The notes beneath the pieces are model-generated. The model ran no database searches. It was given only the letters and a program-made list of their open reading frames with translations, and was not told the DNA's origin. From Comamonas sp. BIGb0152 (GTDB taxonomy: Bacteria; Pseudomonadota; Gammaproteobacteria; Burkholderiales; Burkholderiaceae_C): a DNA stretch of 64,000 bases. The stretch spans positions 124,001 to 188,000 of the forward strand of contig NZ_JANUDY010000011.1 of assembly GCF_024809975.1 (NCBI RefSeq), given 5' to 3'. Made by a program: the position numbers and the translations under genes. Shown one piece after another: positions 16,782-25,631 of this stretch (positions are counted from its first letter, which is position 1; each line of letters starts with the position of its first letter).

Positions 16782-17864
16782 ATGAGCAAGAAACTACGTA
16801 TCGCGGTATTGGCGGGCGACGGCATTGGCAAGGAAGTGATGCCCGAGGGCATCCGCGTGCTGGAGGCCGCCGCCAAGCGCTTTGACCTGCCGCTGGAGAT
16901 GCAGCATTTTGACTGGGCGCATTGCGACTACTTTGCCACCCACGGCCAGATGATGCCCGACGACTGGAAGGCCCAGTTGCAAGGCTTTGACGCCATCCTG
17001 TTTGGCGCGGTGGGCTGGCCCGCCACCGTGCCCGACCATGTCTCGCTCTGGGGCTCGCTGCTCAAGTTCCGCCGCGAGTTCGACCAGTACGTGAACCTGC
17101 GCCCGGTGCGTTTGTTTGAAGGCGTGCCCTGCCCACTGGCCGGCCGCAAGCCCGGTGATATCGACTACTACGTGGTGCGCGAGAACACCGAGGGCGAATA
17201 CACCGCGCTGGGCGGCATCATGTTCGAAGGCACGGACCGCGAGATGGTGCTGCAAGAGTCCGTGTTCACCCGCAAGGGCGCCGACCGCCTGCTGAAATTT
17301 GCCTTTGACCTGGCCCAAAGCCGCAGCAAAAAGCATGTGACCCTGGCCACCAAGTCCAACGGCATTGCCATCAGCATGCCCTGGTGGGACAAGTGCGCCG
17401 AGGCCATGGCCAAGAACTACCCCGATGTAGTGCTGGACAAGCAGCACATCGACATCCTGACCGCCCGCTTTGTGCTGCAGCCGGGCCGCTTCGATGTGGT
17501 GGCTGCCACCAACCTGTTTGGCGACATCCTGAGCGACCTGGGCCCTGCCACTACCGGCACCATTGGCCTGGCACCTTCTGCCAACCTCAACCCCGAGCGC
17601 GACTTCCCCTCGCTGTTTGAGCCGGTGCATGGCTCGGCGCCCGATATCTATGGCCAGAACATTGCCAACCCGATCGCGATGATCTGGTCGGTCGCGCTGA
17701 TGCTGGACTTCCTGGGTGACGGCAAGGGCGCCTGGCGCAGCGCCCACGATGCCATCGTCGAGGCCATCAGCCAGACGATTCTGAGCGGCCCGCGCACGCC
17801 CGACCTGGGTGGCCAGGGCAAGACGCCGGATGTGGGCAAGGCGATTGCGCAGCTGCTGGACTGA
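16782..17864 (+). CDS. Tartrate/D-malate-type dehydrogenase (isocitrate/isopropylmalate DH family)
   Basis: A 360-residue NAD-dependent, metal-dependent oxidative decarboxylase of the isocitrate/isopropylmalate dehydrogenase family. It begins RIAVLAGDGIGKEVMPEG. The substrate loop SLWGSLLKFRREFDQYVNLRPVR is the tartrate/D-malate version of the IPMDH loop, and YVVRENTEGEYTALGG and TKSNGIAISMPWWD carry the catalytic Tyr and Lys. The NAD site is EPVHGSAPDI. Tartrate dehydrogenase and D-malate dehydrogenase are hard to separate by sequence. AGGA precedes the start. It heads a run of organic-acid genes and divergently faces an EamA transporter. Confidence 0.92.
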   Translation: MSKKLRIAVLAGDGIGKEVMPEGIRVLEAAAKRFDLPLEMQHFDWAHCDYFATHGQMMPDDWKAQLQGFDAILFGAVGWPATVPDHVSLWGSLLKFRREFDQYVNLRPVRLFEGVPCPLAGRKPGDIDYYVVRENTEGEYTALGGIMFEGTDREMVLQESVFTRKGADRLLKFAFDLAQSRSKKHVTLATKSNGIAISMPWWDKCAEAMAKNYPDVVLDKQHIDILTARFVLQPGRFDVVAATNLFGDILSDLGPATTGTIGLAPSANLNPERDFPSLFEPVHGSAPDIYGQNIANPIAMIWSVALMLDFLGDGKGAWRSAHDAIVEAISQTILSGPRTPDLGGQGKTPDVGKAIAQLLD

Positions 17865-19125
17865 GCGCCTGGCGCTCCAGGCAACGGTCACAGCGCTGGC
17901 CAGCGTGCTGCTGGCCTGGGCGCCGCTGGCGCATGCACGGGGCTACACGCCCCAGGGCCGCTGCGGCGGCTATGAAAAAGTCAGCATCGCCAGCCCGACC
18001 GGCAGCTGCGTGGCCCTGGTCGCCGATGAGCGCGAGGGCCTGCGCGCGCCGCGCCGGCTGCTGGAGATCAGCCCCGGGCGCCTGTGGATCATCGACATGG
18101 GCAGCTGGGTGCCACGCCAGGGCCGGCTGCTGGAGCTGCGCTTGCCAGCGCAGCCGTCTGCCACCCCCGCACAGCGCCCCCAGGTCCACGTGCTGGCCGA
18201 CAAGCTCGACCGCCCGCTGGCCCTGGTGCGCGGGCCCGATGCGCAGATCTATATTGGCGAGGCAGGCCGTATCTGGCGCACACCCGTGCCCGCTGCAGGC
18301 CAGGCGATCCAGGCGCAGACCGTTCTGGACCAGCTGCCCGACGACGGTGCCCACCCGCTCAAGGAAATCACGTTCGGGCCCGATGGCAGCCTCTACGTCA
18401 ACATAGGCTCGGTCAGCGACCGCTGCCAAGACGCGCAGGGCGCGCTGCCCTACCCCTGCCCCGAGCGCGGCGCGATGCAGTTCCGGGGCGCGGTCTGGCG
18501 CGCGGTATTGCGCAACCCCGCTGTAAAAGGGCAGTCGCCGGTGCAGCAGTTTGCGCCCTTTGCGCTGGGCCTGCGCAATTCTGTGGCACTTGCCACCCTA
18601 CCCGACGGCCCCGCTGCCGGCAGCCTGTGGCAGGCCGAAAACAACATCGACTACCGCGACAAGAACGAGCCCCCCGAAGAGCTCAACGAGCTGGTGGAAG
18701 GCGCCGACTATGGCTGGCCTTATTGCCTGGGCCAGCAGCGCCTGGCACGCGGCTATGAGCAACGCGCCCGCTGCACGGCCACCAAGACACCCCATATGCG
18801 CTGGCCCGCCCACACCGCACCACTGCATTTGCTCGCCACCCCGCTGGCCAGCCCCTTCAACGGCCAGCTGCTGGCGGCCTGGCACGGCCCACAAGGCCAT
18901 CGCGTGGTGGGCTTTGCCCGCCAGAAAGACGGCAAACCCGGTGGCCAACCCGTGGAATGGCTCACTGGATGGACAGCAGACGGCAAAACCCGCCCGCTGG
19001 GCCGCCCCACCGGCCTGGCACTGAACCATGCAGGCCAGCTGATGGTGGTTGAAGACTACAACCGCAGCTTGCTGATGCTGCTGCCCGATACCGCAGCAAC
19101 GGCCGCTCCAGCACCCCAGCGCTGA
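17830..19125 (+). CDS. PQQ-dependent sugar (sorbosone) dehydrogenase-like protein
   Basis: About 431 residues; a signal-peptide-like N-terminus (Arg-rich, then TVTALASVLLAWAPLAHA) precedes a six-bladed propeller of the glucose/sorbosone dehydrogenase type. Visible blade motifs are DRPLALVRGPDAQIYIGEAG, KEITFGPDGSLYVNIGS, FALGLRNSVALA, the NELVEGADYGWPYC segment and a final RPTGLALNHAGQLMVVED strand. Such proteins oxidise sugars in the periplasm using PQQ, but activity here is untested. No ribosome site is visible; both candidate starts (GTG 17809, ATG 17830) overlap the previous gene, and the true start could be a downstream GTG or CTG. Confidence 0.8.
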   Translation: MWARRLRSCWTERLALQATVTALASVLLAWAPLAHARGYTPQGRCGGYEKVSIASPTGSCVALVADEREGLRAPRRLLEISPGRLWIIDMGSWVPRQGRLLELRLPAQPSATPAQRPQVHVLADKLDRPLALVRGPDAQIYIGEAGRIWRTPVPAAGQAIQAQTVLDQLPDDGAHPLKEITFGPDGSLYVNIGSVSDRCQDAQGALPYPCPERGAMQFRGAVWRAVLRNPAVKGQSPVQQFAPFALGLRNSVALATLPDGPAAGSLWQAENNIDYRDKNEPPEELNELVEGADYGWPYCLGQQRLARGYEQRARCTATKTPHMRWPAHTAPLHLLATPLASPFNGQLLAAWHGPQGHRVVGFARQKDGKPGGQPVEWLTGWTADGKTRPLGRPTGLALNHAGQLMVVEDYNRSLLMLLPDTAATAAPAPQR

Positions 19126-19266
19126 ACACCCGTCCAGCAAGGCTGCCGCGCGGGCGACATCCAGCCCTGCCTTCGGGCTTGCCGATCCTGCGCCCAGGCC
19201 TATCATCGGCACTCACTCATCCCTTGTTGCGCAGGCCTCTGACGGGCGCCTCGCGGCCAACGCGTC

Positions 19267-20550
19267 ATGACAGCGCTCAACCCCTCCCTGCCTCCGGGCC
19301 CTACGCCGCCGAGCGGCCTGTATTTTGGCTGGGTGATCGTCGCAGCTTCCACCCTCCTCACTCTGCTCACGGTGGGCATGCGCATGGGGATCGGTCCCTT
19401 CATCGTGCCGCTGTCGCAAGACCTGGGTTTCAGCCGCAGCCTGCTGTCCTCCATCATCGCCATTGGCATGCTGTGCTATGGCCTGGGCATGCCCCTGGCC
19501 GGCTGGCTGGTAGCGCGCCATGGCACGCGGCGGGTATTGCTGCTGGGCACCGTCATCGTGGTGCTCTCCAGCATCTGGGCCGTCAACGCCCGCACGCCCT
19601 GGCTGTTCTTCTGGTCTTACGGCGTGGCACTGTCCTTGGGCCTGGCCTTCACCAGCCCGGTGGCGGTCACGCCCATGATCAGCAGCTGGTTCACGCGCCA
19701 GCGCGGCATGGCACTGTTCTTTCTGTCCACCGGCTCCATGGCCGGCATTGCGGTGATGACGCCGGTCTTCACCTTCACGATTGCGCGCTGGGGCTGGCAG
19801 CACACCCTGCTGGGCTTTGCGCTGGTGTTTGCGCTGATCGTCACGGCCATGGCGCTGTGGGTGGTGCGCGACGATGCGCCTGAGCACACCGACCTGACCC
19901 CCGCCGAGCAGGCGGCCCGCCAGGAGCGCCTGCGCGCGATGGCCGGCCAGCCGGCCGCGCCCAGCTTGCGCTTTGCGCAAGCCGTTGCCACGGCACCTTT
20001 TTGGCAGATCTTTCTGGGCCTGTTTGCCTGCGGCTTCAGCATGAACCTGCTGGGCACCCATGGCGTGCCCATGCTGATGGACCATGGCTTTGATGCCGGC
20101 AGCAGCGCAGGCGGCATCGGCTTGATTGGCCTGGTCGCCATCTTCAGCACCCTGGGCCTGGGCAAGCTGTCCGACATGGTGCCGCGCCGCTATATCCTGG
20201 CCGTCATCTACCTGGTGCGCGGACTGGGCTTTGTCGGGCTCGTTGCCGTCATCCACCACTGGCAGCTCTATGCCGTGGCCGCCCTGGGCGGCATTGTCTG
20301 GGCCGGCTCGATTGCCGCATCCTCGGCCATTCTGGGTGATCTCTACGGCATCAAGCTGGTCGGCATGCTCTATGGCTGCGCCTACCTGGGCCACCAAATT
20401 GGCGCGATGATCAGCAGCTGGCTGGGCGGCTGGGCCTACGAGCAGTTCGGCACCCATTGGATTGCCTTTGGCGCTGCCGCCGTGCTGCTGGTGCTGGCCG
20501 CCGGGGTGTCGCTGCTGCTGCCCAGCAAGCTGGCAGCCACGACGCACTGA
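19267..20550 (+). CDS. MFS transporter
   Basis: A 427-residue inner-membrane permease with twelve predicted helices and a cytoplasmic loop after helix 6 (DAPEHTDLTPAEQAARQERL). The first half has GWLVARHGTRRVLLLG, a version of the major-facilitator loop 2-3 motif, and loop 8-9 has GKLSDMVPRR. Its overall style resembles monocarboxylate or oxalate/formate-type MFS carriers, which fits the neighbouring hydroxy-acid genes, but the substrate is not determined. The ATG has no obvious ribosome site. Convergent with the Bug receptor gene. Confidence 0.88.
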   Translation: MTALNPSLPPGPTPPSGLYFGWVIVAASTLLTLLTVGMRMGIGPFIVPLSQDLGFSRSLLSSIIAIGMLCYGLGMPLAGWLVARHGTRRVLLLGTVIVVLSSIWAVNARTPWLFFWSYGVALSLGLAFTSPVAVTPMISSWFTRQRGMALFFLSTGSMAGIAVMTPVFTFTIARWGWQHTLLGFALVFALIVTAMALWVVRDDAPEHTDLTPAEQAARQERLRAMAGQPAAPSLRFAQAVATAPFWQIFLGLFACGFSMNLLGTHGVPMLMDHGFDAGSSAGGIGLIGLVAIFSTLGLGKLSDMVPRRYILAVIYLVRGLGFVGLVAVIHHWQLYAVAALGGIVWAGSIAASSAILGDLYGIKLVGMLYGCAYLGHQIGAMISSWLGGWAYEQFGTHWIAFGAAAVLLVLAAGVSLLLPSKLAATTH

Positions 20551-20577
20551 TGCGGCCGCCCCGGACCGAGAACGGTA

Positions 20578-21561
20578 TCAGTCGATCTTCAGCTTGGTGG
20601 CCTGCGCCACGTCGGCCCAGCGCTTGATTTCGCTGTTGAAAAAGCGCTGAAAGCTGGCCGGCGAGTTGGGCGCCGGCGGCTGCATAAAGCCGTTGGCTTG
20701 GTACTTGGCGCGCACATCGGGGTTGGTATTCAGCGCCCGGTTGATGGCCTTGTTGACGGACTCCACCACCTGTGCCGGTGTGCCGGCGGGCGCAAACACG
20801 CCAAACCAGGCGGCCACCTCAAAGCCGGGCACGCCGGATTCGGCCACGGTGGGGATGTCTGCCGCAAAATCGACGCGCTCGGCCGTGGTCACCGCCAAAC
20901 CCTTGAGCTTGCCCGCACGGATCTGCGCCAGCAGCGGCGGCAGGTTGTCCATCATCGAATCCACCTGGCCACCCAGCAAGTCCGACACGGCCGGGCCGCT
21001 GCCGCGGTAGGGCACATGCAAGATGCTGGTTCCCGTCTTGAGCTTGAACAGCTCACAGCCCAGATGGGCCGACGAGCCACTGCCCGGCGACGCACAGCTC
21101 AGCTTGTCCGGGTGTTGCTTGCCGTAGGCGATGTACTCGGCCACCGAGTTGACCGGCAGCTTGGCGCTCACCGCCAGAATATTGGGCACCACATTGAGCT
21201 GAGCCACGGGCACCAGGTCCTTGCCGGCATCAAAGCCCAGCTTGGTGTAGAGGCCCTGGTTGATCGCTGTGGAGATAGAGCCCACAAACAAGGTATAGCC
21301 ATCGGCCGGCGCGCGCACCACATACTCGGCACCGATATTGCTGTTGGCGCCCGGGCGGTTTTCCACGATAAAGGTCTGGCCCAGGTCCTTGCCCAGCGCG
21401 TCGGCCATCAGCCGCGCACCAATGTCGGTGGCGCCGCCGGGTGCATAGCCCACCACCAGCTTGACGGGCTTGCTGGGGTAGCCGGCGCCTTGTGCATGTG
21501 CTGCAGGCAACACCGCCAATGCGGCGGCCACGGCCAGTACGGCCTTGCTTGGTTTCATCAT
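20578..21561 (-). CDS. Bug family tripartite tricarboxylate transporter substrate-binding protein
   Basis: A 327-residue periplasmic receptor of the Bug/TctC family, greatly expanded in Comamonadaceae and Bordetella. A signal peptide ends near AAHAQ; then comes YPSKPVKLVVGYAPGGATDIGARL, the family's first ligand loop, and IVENRPGANSNIGAEYV. HVPYRGSGPAVSDLLGGQVD is a standard internal motif. No TctA/TctB membrane genes are adjacent, so it probably works with components encoded elsewhere or as a sensor. AAGGAG lies seven bases before the ATG at 21561. It is the last gene of a probable operon with the hydroxy-acid oxidase. Confidence 0.93.
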   Translation of the reverse strand: MMKPSKAVLAVAAALAVLPAAHAQGAGYPSKPVKLVVGYAPGGATDIGARLMADALGKDLGQTFIVENRPGANSNIGAEYVVRAPADGYTLFVGSISTAINQGLYTKLGFDAGKDLVPVAQLNVVPNILAVSAKLPVNSVAEYIAYGKQHPDKLSCASPGSGSSAHLGCELFKLKTGTSILHVPYRGSGPAVSDLLGGQVDSMMDNLPPLLAQIRAGKLKGLAVTTAERVDFAADIPTVAESGVPGFEVAAWFGVFAPAGTPAQVVESVNKAINRALNTNPDVRAKYQANGFMQPPAPNSPASFQRFFNSEIKRWADVAQATKLKID

Positions 21562-21611
21562 TTTTTGTCTCCTTGATTGCAAACGAAGGCTGCGCTTCCC
21601 GCTTCTAGCTT

Positions 21612-22811
21612 TTAGCGTTGGCTTGAGCTTTGGCCCTGGCGCAGCGAAAAATCTCCCTGGACCCGCAGCCAGTCGGGTGTCAGCTCCTGCGGGCGGTTCA
21701 CGCCCAGCAAGGCCAGGTTGGTCATCAGCTCCTGGCGGAACAGCTGCACCGCGTGCGCAATGCCCGCCTCGCCAGCCACGGCCGCGCCAAACAGCTGCGG
21801 CCGGCCGGTAAAGACCAGATCGGCGCCCAGCGCCATGGCCTTGAGCACATCGCTGCCCCGGCGAAAGCCGCCATCGATAAACACCGGATAGCCGGCCGGC
21901 ACGGCCTGCCGAATCTCGGGCAGCGCCTGCAAAGGCGAGATGCAGGCGTCGAGCTGGCGCCCGCCATGGGTGGAGACGATGACGGCATCAGCGCCGTGGG
22001 CAACGGCCTGCCTGGCGTCATCCGGGTGCATCACGCCTTTGAGCACCAGCTTGCCCTTCCAGGCGGCGCGTATCTGGTCAATGCAGTCCCAGTCGAGCTG
22101 GTCGCGCTCGCCCCGAAAGCCGTTGGGCGGGTCGGCGGTGATGGCCGGCCCGGCCTCATGGGCCAGGTTGGCAAAGCGGGGCACGCCCTGGCTCAACACC
22201 GTGCGCAGGAACACATCGCAGCTCCAGCGCGGGTGGCACAGGCCGTCGAGCAGCAGGCGCCAACTGGGGCGAAACGGCACGGTAAAGCGCAGGCGCTGAA
22301 GGTTCTCGCGGTTGGCGCCCACGCAGGTATCAATCGTGATCACCAGCACGGGCACCTGCGCCCTTTCCAGGCGCTGCAGCAGCGGCAGAATGCGCGCCAT
22401 ATTGCCCGGCAGGTAGGCCTGGTACCAACAGCGCTGGCCATGGACGCTTTGCAGCTGCTCCAGCGGCACGGTCGATGCGCCGCTGATGATAAAGGGCAGC
22501 GCCTGCGCCTGCGCCACCTTGGCCAGCGCGGCATCGCAGTCCTTCATCACAATGGCGGCAAAGCCGGTGGGCGCAAAGCCCATGGGCAGCGAATAGGTCT
22601 GTCCCCACAAGCTGGTGGCCGTGCTGCGCTGGGCCACATGGCGCAGGCCACGCGGCACAAAGCCTAGGCGCGAGAAGGCCTGCAGGCTTTCTTGCAGCGA
22701 TACGCCGTCTTCCGTGCCGCCGCAGACATAGCCGCGCACACAGGCGGGCATGCGCCGGCGGGCAGCGCGTTCCAGATCGGCAATCGAGAGGTAGTGGTGC
22801 AGCGCGGCCAT
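21612..22811 (-). CDS. FMN-dependent alpha-hydroxy-acid oxidizing protein
   Basis: A 399-residue TIM-barrel flavoenzyme of the lactate/glycolate/mandelate oxidase family, oxidising (S)-2-hydroxy acids to 2-oxo acids. Features are the N-terminal LSIADLERAARRRMP, PMGFAPTGFAAIV, the LVLKGVMHPDDARQA lysine strand, the active-site VSTHGGRQLD (usually SNHGGRQLD, so Asn is Thr) and FIDGGFRRGSDVLKAMALGAD for phosphate binding. The substrate is unknown; neighbouring Bug receptor and LysR genes suggest uptake and oxidation of one hydroxy acid. The start MAALHHYL is chosen because the family N-terminus begins there. Confidence 0.92.
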   Translation of the reverse strand: MAALHHYLSIADLERAARRRMPACVRGYVCGGTEDGVSLQESLQAFSRLGFVPRGLRHVAQRSTATSLWGQTYSLPMGFAPTGFAAIVMKDCDAALAKVAQAQALPFIISGASTVPLEQLQSVHGQRCWYQAYLPGNMARILPLLQRLERAQVPVLVITIDTCVGANRENLQRLRFTVPFRPSWRLLLDGLCHPRWSCDVFLRTVLSQGVPRFANLAHEAGPAITADPPNGFRGERDQLDWDCIDQIRAAWKGKLVLKGVMHPDDARQAVAHGADAVIVSTHGGRQLDACISPLQALPEIRQAVPAGYPVFIDGGFRRGSDVLKAMALGADLVFTGRPQLFGAAVAGEAGIAHAVQLFRQELMTNLALLGVNRPQELTPDWLRVQGDFSLRQGQSSSQR

Positions 22812-22912
22812 GGTGCGCGGTCTCCGTGGTTGTTTCTTCTTCAAGCCACGCATTGTTGACAGCACCCCGGCCCGGGGCAAACGAAATTAAATGATCGGGC
22901 TATTCCAAAAGC

Positions 22913-23818
22913 TCATGCGGTCGGCGGGCTGGCACTGGCCTGCGCCAGCACCCAATCGACAAAATGGCGGATCTTGGGCAAGGCCGCGCAATGGCTGGCA
23001 TAGGCCACGTGGTAGGCGCCGTCGCTGGGCTGCACAAAAGACCAGGGCAGCACCAGCCTGCCCCGGGCCAGCGCCTGCTCGGCAAACATGCGCGGCATGA
23101 TGGCCACGCCAATGCCCTCTTGCGCAGCCTGCAAGCACATCGAGAAGGTGTCAAAGCGCGGGCCCCGGTAGGCATCGGCCGGCACAAAGCCCTGGCAGGC
23201 AAACCAGTCGCGCCAGATCTCGGGGCGGGAGGAGCACTGGACCATTGGCAACTGCTCCAGATCGGTGAGCGACGCCAGGCCATGGGCGGGCAGGATCTCC
23301 GGCGCACAGACCACCGCCACACCGGCCTCGAACAGGCGATGGCAATCCGCGCCCGGCAGGCTGCCTTCGCCATAAAACAGCGAGATATCAATGCGCGACT
23401 GCATCAGGTCAAAAGGCCGCGCATCGCCCTTGGTGACGACCTGGATATGCGGGTAGGCCTGCATGAACTGCCGCAAACGCGGAATCAGCCAGGTGATGCC
23501 AAAGGTGGGCTGCACGGCAATCGTCAGGGTTTCGTCCGCCTCGCCATAGCCCATCACATAGCGGGCCGAGGCATCGACCTGGTTCAGGATGCTGCGCACC
23601 TCGCCCAGGTACATGCGCCCAGCAGGGGTCAGCGCCAGCCCACGCGCCGAGCGGTGGAACAGCGCCTGGCAGACGGTGGCCTCGAGCTGCGCAATCTGCT
23701 TGCTGATCGCGCTTTGGGTCAGAAACAAATCCTGGGCCGCCAGGGTAAAGCTCATGTGGCGCGCTACGGCCTCAAAGCACTGCAAGGCCATCATCGACGG
23801 CATAACGCGTTTTTGCAT
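22913..23818 (-). CDS. LysR family transcriptional regulator (GcvA/AmpR type)
   Basis: A 301-residue LysR regulator. The winged helix at the N-terminus reads MALQCFEAVARHMSFTLAAQDLFLTQSAISKQIAQLE, typical of the GcvA/AmpR branch, and the effector domain begins near residue 92 (ADETLTIAVQPTFGITWLIPRL). Its ATG lies one base after the stop of the upstream LysR gene (TGATATG), so the two are almost certainly translated from one message. It probably controls the downstream hydroxy-acid oxidase and Bug receptor genes. Confidence 0.92.
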   Translation of the reverse strand: MQKRVMPSMMALQCFEAVARHMSFTLAAQDLFLTQSAISKQIAQLEATVCQALFHRSARGLALTPAGRMYLGEVRSILNQVDASARYVMGYGEADETLTIAVQPTFGITWLIPRLRQFMQAYPHIQVVTKGDARPFDLMQSRIDISLFYGEGSLPGADCHRLFEAGVAVVCAPEILPAHGLASLTDLEQLPMVQCSSRPEIWRDWFACQGFVPADAYRGPRFDTFSMCLQAAQEGIGVAIMPRMFAEQALARGRLVLPWSFVQPSDGAYHVAYASHCAALPKIRHFVDWVLAQASASPPTA

Positions 23819-23819
23819 A

Positions 23820-24749
23820 TCAGGCGGCTCCCTTGCGCGGCGACTGCAGGGCCAGCTGCTGGTCGAGGATGCTGCCCAGGTGCTGCAGCAGCACGCGGGC
23901 CTGGGCCTCCGGGCGGCGCTGGCTGACCAGGATCAGCGGTGCCACCAGGCCGGGCGCAGCAGTCAACCGCCGGTAGGCCAGCCCATCGCTGCGCAGGTGC
24001 TGCATAGAGGCCGGCACAATGCTCAGGCCCAGGCCCGCAGCCACCAGGCTCAGGGTGGCCGTCAGTCGCGGGGCCTCTTGCACCACCTGGGGATGAAAGC
24101 CCGCACCCACGCAGGCGGCCACAATGCCATCGTGCAGACCCGGGCCCGCAGGCCGCTTGTATAGCACCAGCGGCTGGCCCCGCAGCTGGGCCAACGGCAA
24201 GGCGCGCTTGGATTGCATCAGCGCATGCCCGGCCGGCCCGGCCACCACCATGGGCTCGCTCAGCAAATGCCGGCTGTGCAGGCTGGGCTGCGCCTCCCAG
24301 GCCGAGCGCACCAGGGCCGCATGCAGGCGCTGCGCCAGCAAGGCCTCCAGCAATTCACCCGAGCCGGCCTCTTCCAGCGTGACCTTCACACGCGGCCACT
24401 GGGCACGGAAGGCCCGCAGCACCTGGGCCACCAAGGGGTGCAAGGCTGCCGAGCTGGTAAAGCCGATGGCCACATGGCCACGCCCGCCCTGGGCGGCATC
24501 CTGCACCAGGGCGGCCATCGCCTCGACCTTGGCCAGCACAATGCGTGCCTCTTGCACCAGCGCCAGGCCAGCGGCGGTGGGCCGCATGCCACGCGGCAGG
24601 CGCTCCATCAAGGCAGTCCCCATCTCCGCCTCCAGCTGCTGCAGCAAACGCGTCAGCGGCGGCTGCTGCATGCCCAGCTGCTGCGCAGCCCGGGTCAGGT
24701 TGCAGCATTCGGCAATGCAGACCAAGGCCCGCAAATGTCTCAGCTCCAT
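23820..24749 (-). CDS. LysR family transcriptional regulator
   Basis: A 309-residue LysR regulator of the CatR/BenM-like branch, judged by MELRHLRALVCIAECCNLTRAAQQLGMQQPPLTRLLQQLEAEMG at the N-terminus; members often respond to aromatic or organic acids. The effector domain starts near residue 92 (GHVAIGFTSSAALHPL). It is first in a probable operon LysR-LysR-oxidase-Bug receptor and divergent from the trans-aconitate methyltransferase gene across 98 bp, where a LysR target site would be expected. Confidence 0.92.
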   Translation of the reverse strand: MELRHLRALVCIAECCNLTRAAQQLGMQQPPLTRLLQQLEAEMGTALMERLPRGMRPTAAGLALVQEARIVLAKVEAMAALVQDAAQGGRGHVAIGFTSSAALHPLVAQVLRAFRAQWPRVKVTLEEAGSGELLEALLAQRLHAALVRSAWEAQPSLHSRHLLSEPMVVAGPAGHALMQSKRALPLAQLRGQPLVLYKRPAGPGLHDGIVAACVGAGFHPQVVQEAPRLTATLSLVAAGLGLSIVPASMQHLRSDGLAYRRLTAAPGLVAPLILVSQRRPEAQARVLLQHLGSILDQQLALQSPRKGAA

Positions 24750-24847
24750 CTAGCAATACCTCAAAAGTATGGATAAGGTTTTTATAGCGCATTTGTCAGC
24801 ATGGGTAAAGCGCACTACAGTGCCCTGCACCACACAAGGAGAACCCC

Positions 24848-25609
24848 ATGACCTGGTCCGCCCAGCAGTACAGCCAGTTTGAAGCCGAACGCACCCGCCC
24901 CGTGCGCGACCTGGTAGCCGCCATTCCGAACACGGAGGTACAGACCGCCATTGACCTGGGCTGCGGCCCCGGCAACTCCACCGAGGTGCTGCAAGCCCGC
25001 TACCCCGGCGCCGCCGTGACGGGCCTGGACAACGACGAAGACATGCTGCGCGCTGCCCGCGAGCGCCTGCCGCAAACGGCGTTTGCACTGGCCGATATCG
25101 GCCACTGGCAAGCGGCGCCAGCCGTCGATGTGATTCTGGCCAATGCCAGCCTGCAATGGCTGCCCGACCACGCCCGCCTCTACCCGCATTTGCTGCAGCA
25201 GTTGCGCGCTGGCGGCAGCCTGGCGGTGCAGACGCCCGACAACCTGCAAGAGCCTGCGCATGTATTGGCGCGCGAGGTGGCGGCACAAGGCCCCTGGGCT
25301 TCGCGCATCGGCGCGGTGCGCCACCCGGACCGGCACAGCATTGACTGGTATTACGCGCTGCTGCAGCCGCTGTGCAGCCGGGTCGATGCCTGGCGCACGA
25401 CCTATATGCATCCTTTGGCCAACCACCAGGCGGTGGTGGAATGGTTCAAAGGCTCGGCGCTGCGCCCTTTTCTGGCCCAGCTCGATGCGCAAGAGCAGGC
25501 GCAGTACCTGGCGGACTACCTGGCCGCCATCCGCCAGGCCTATCCGGCGCTGCCCAGCGGCACGGTACTGCTGCCCTTTCCTCGGATCTTTATCGTGGCG
25601 ACCCGTTAA
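24848..25609 (+). CDS. tam: Trans-aconitate 2-methyltransferase
   Basis: A 253-residue cytoplasmic SAM-dependent methyltransferase that methylates trans-aconitate, a by-product that inhibits aconitase. It begins MTWSAQQYSQFEAERTRPV, as Tam proteins do (W-x-P/A-x-x-Y-x-x-F-x-x-x-R-x-RP). The SAM site is AIDLGCGPGNSTEVL, the next acidic loop VTGLDNDEDML, and the post-I motif ANASLQWLPDH. AAGGAG precedes the start. Convergent with the riboflavin synthase gene, with 22 bp between stops. Confidence 0.95.
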   Translation: MTWSAQQYSQFEAERTRPVRDLVAAIPNTEVQTAIDLGCGPGNSTEVLQARYPGAAVTGLDNDEDMLRAARERLPQTAFALADIGHWQAAPAVDVILANASLQWLPDHARLYPHLLQQLRAGGSLAVQTPDNLQEPAHVLAREVAAQGPWASRIGAVRHPDRHSIDWYYALLQPLCSRVDAWRTTYMHPLANHQAVVEWFKGSALRPFLAQLDAQEQAQYLADYLAAIRQAYPALPSGTVLLPFPRIFIVATR

Positions 25610-25631
25610 TCCAGTCCTTGGGCCTTGGGCC

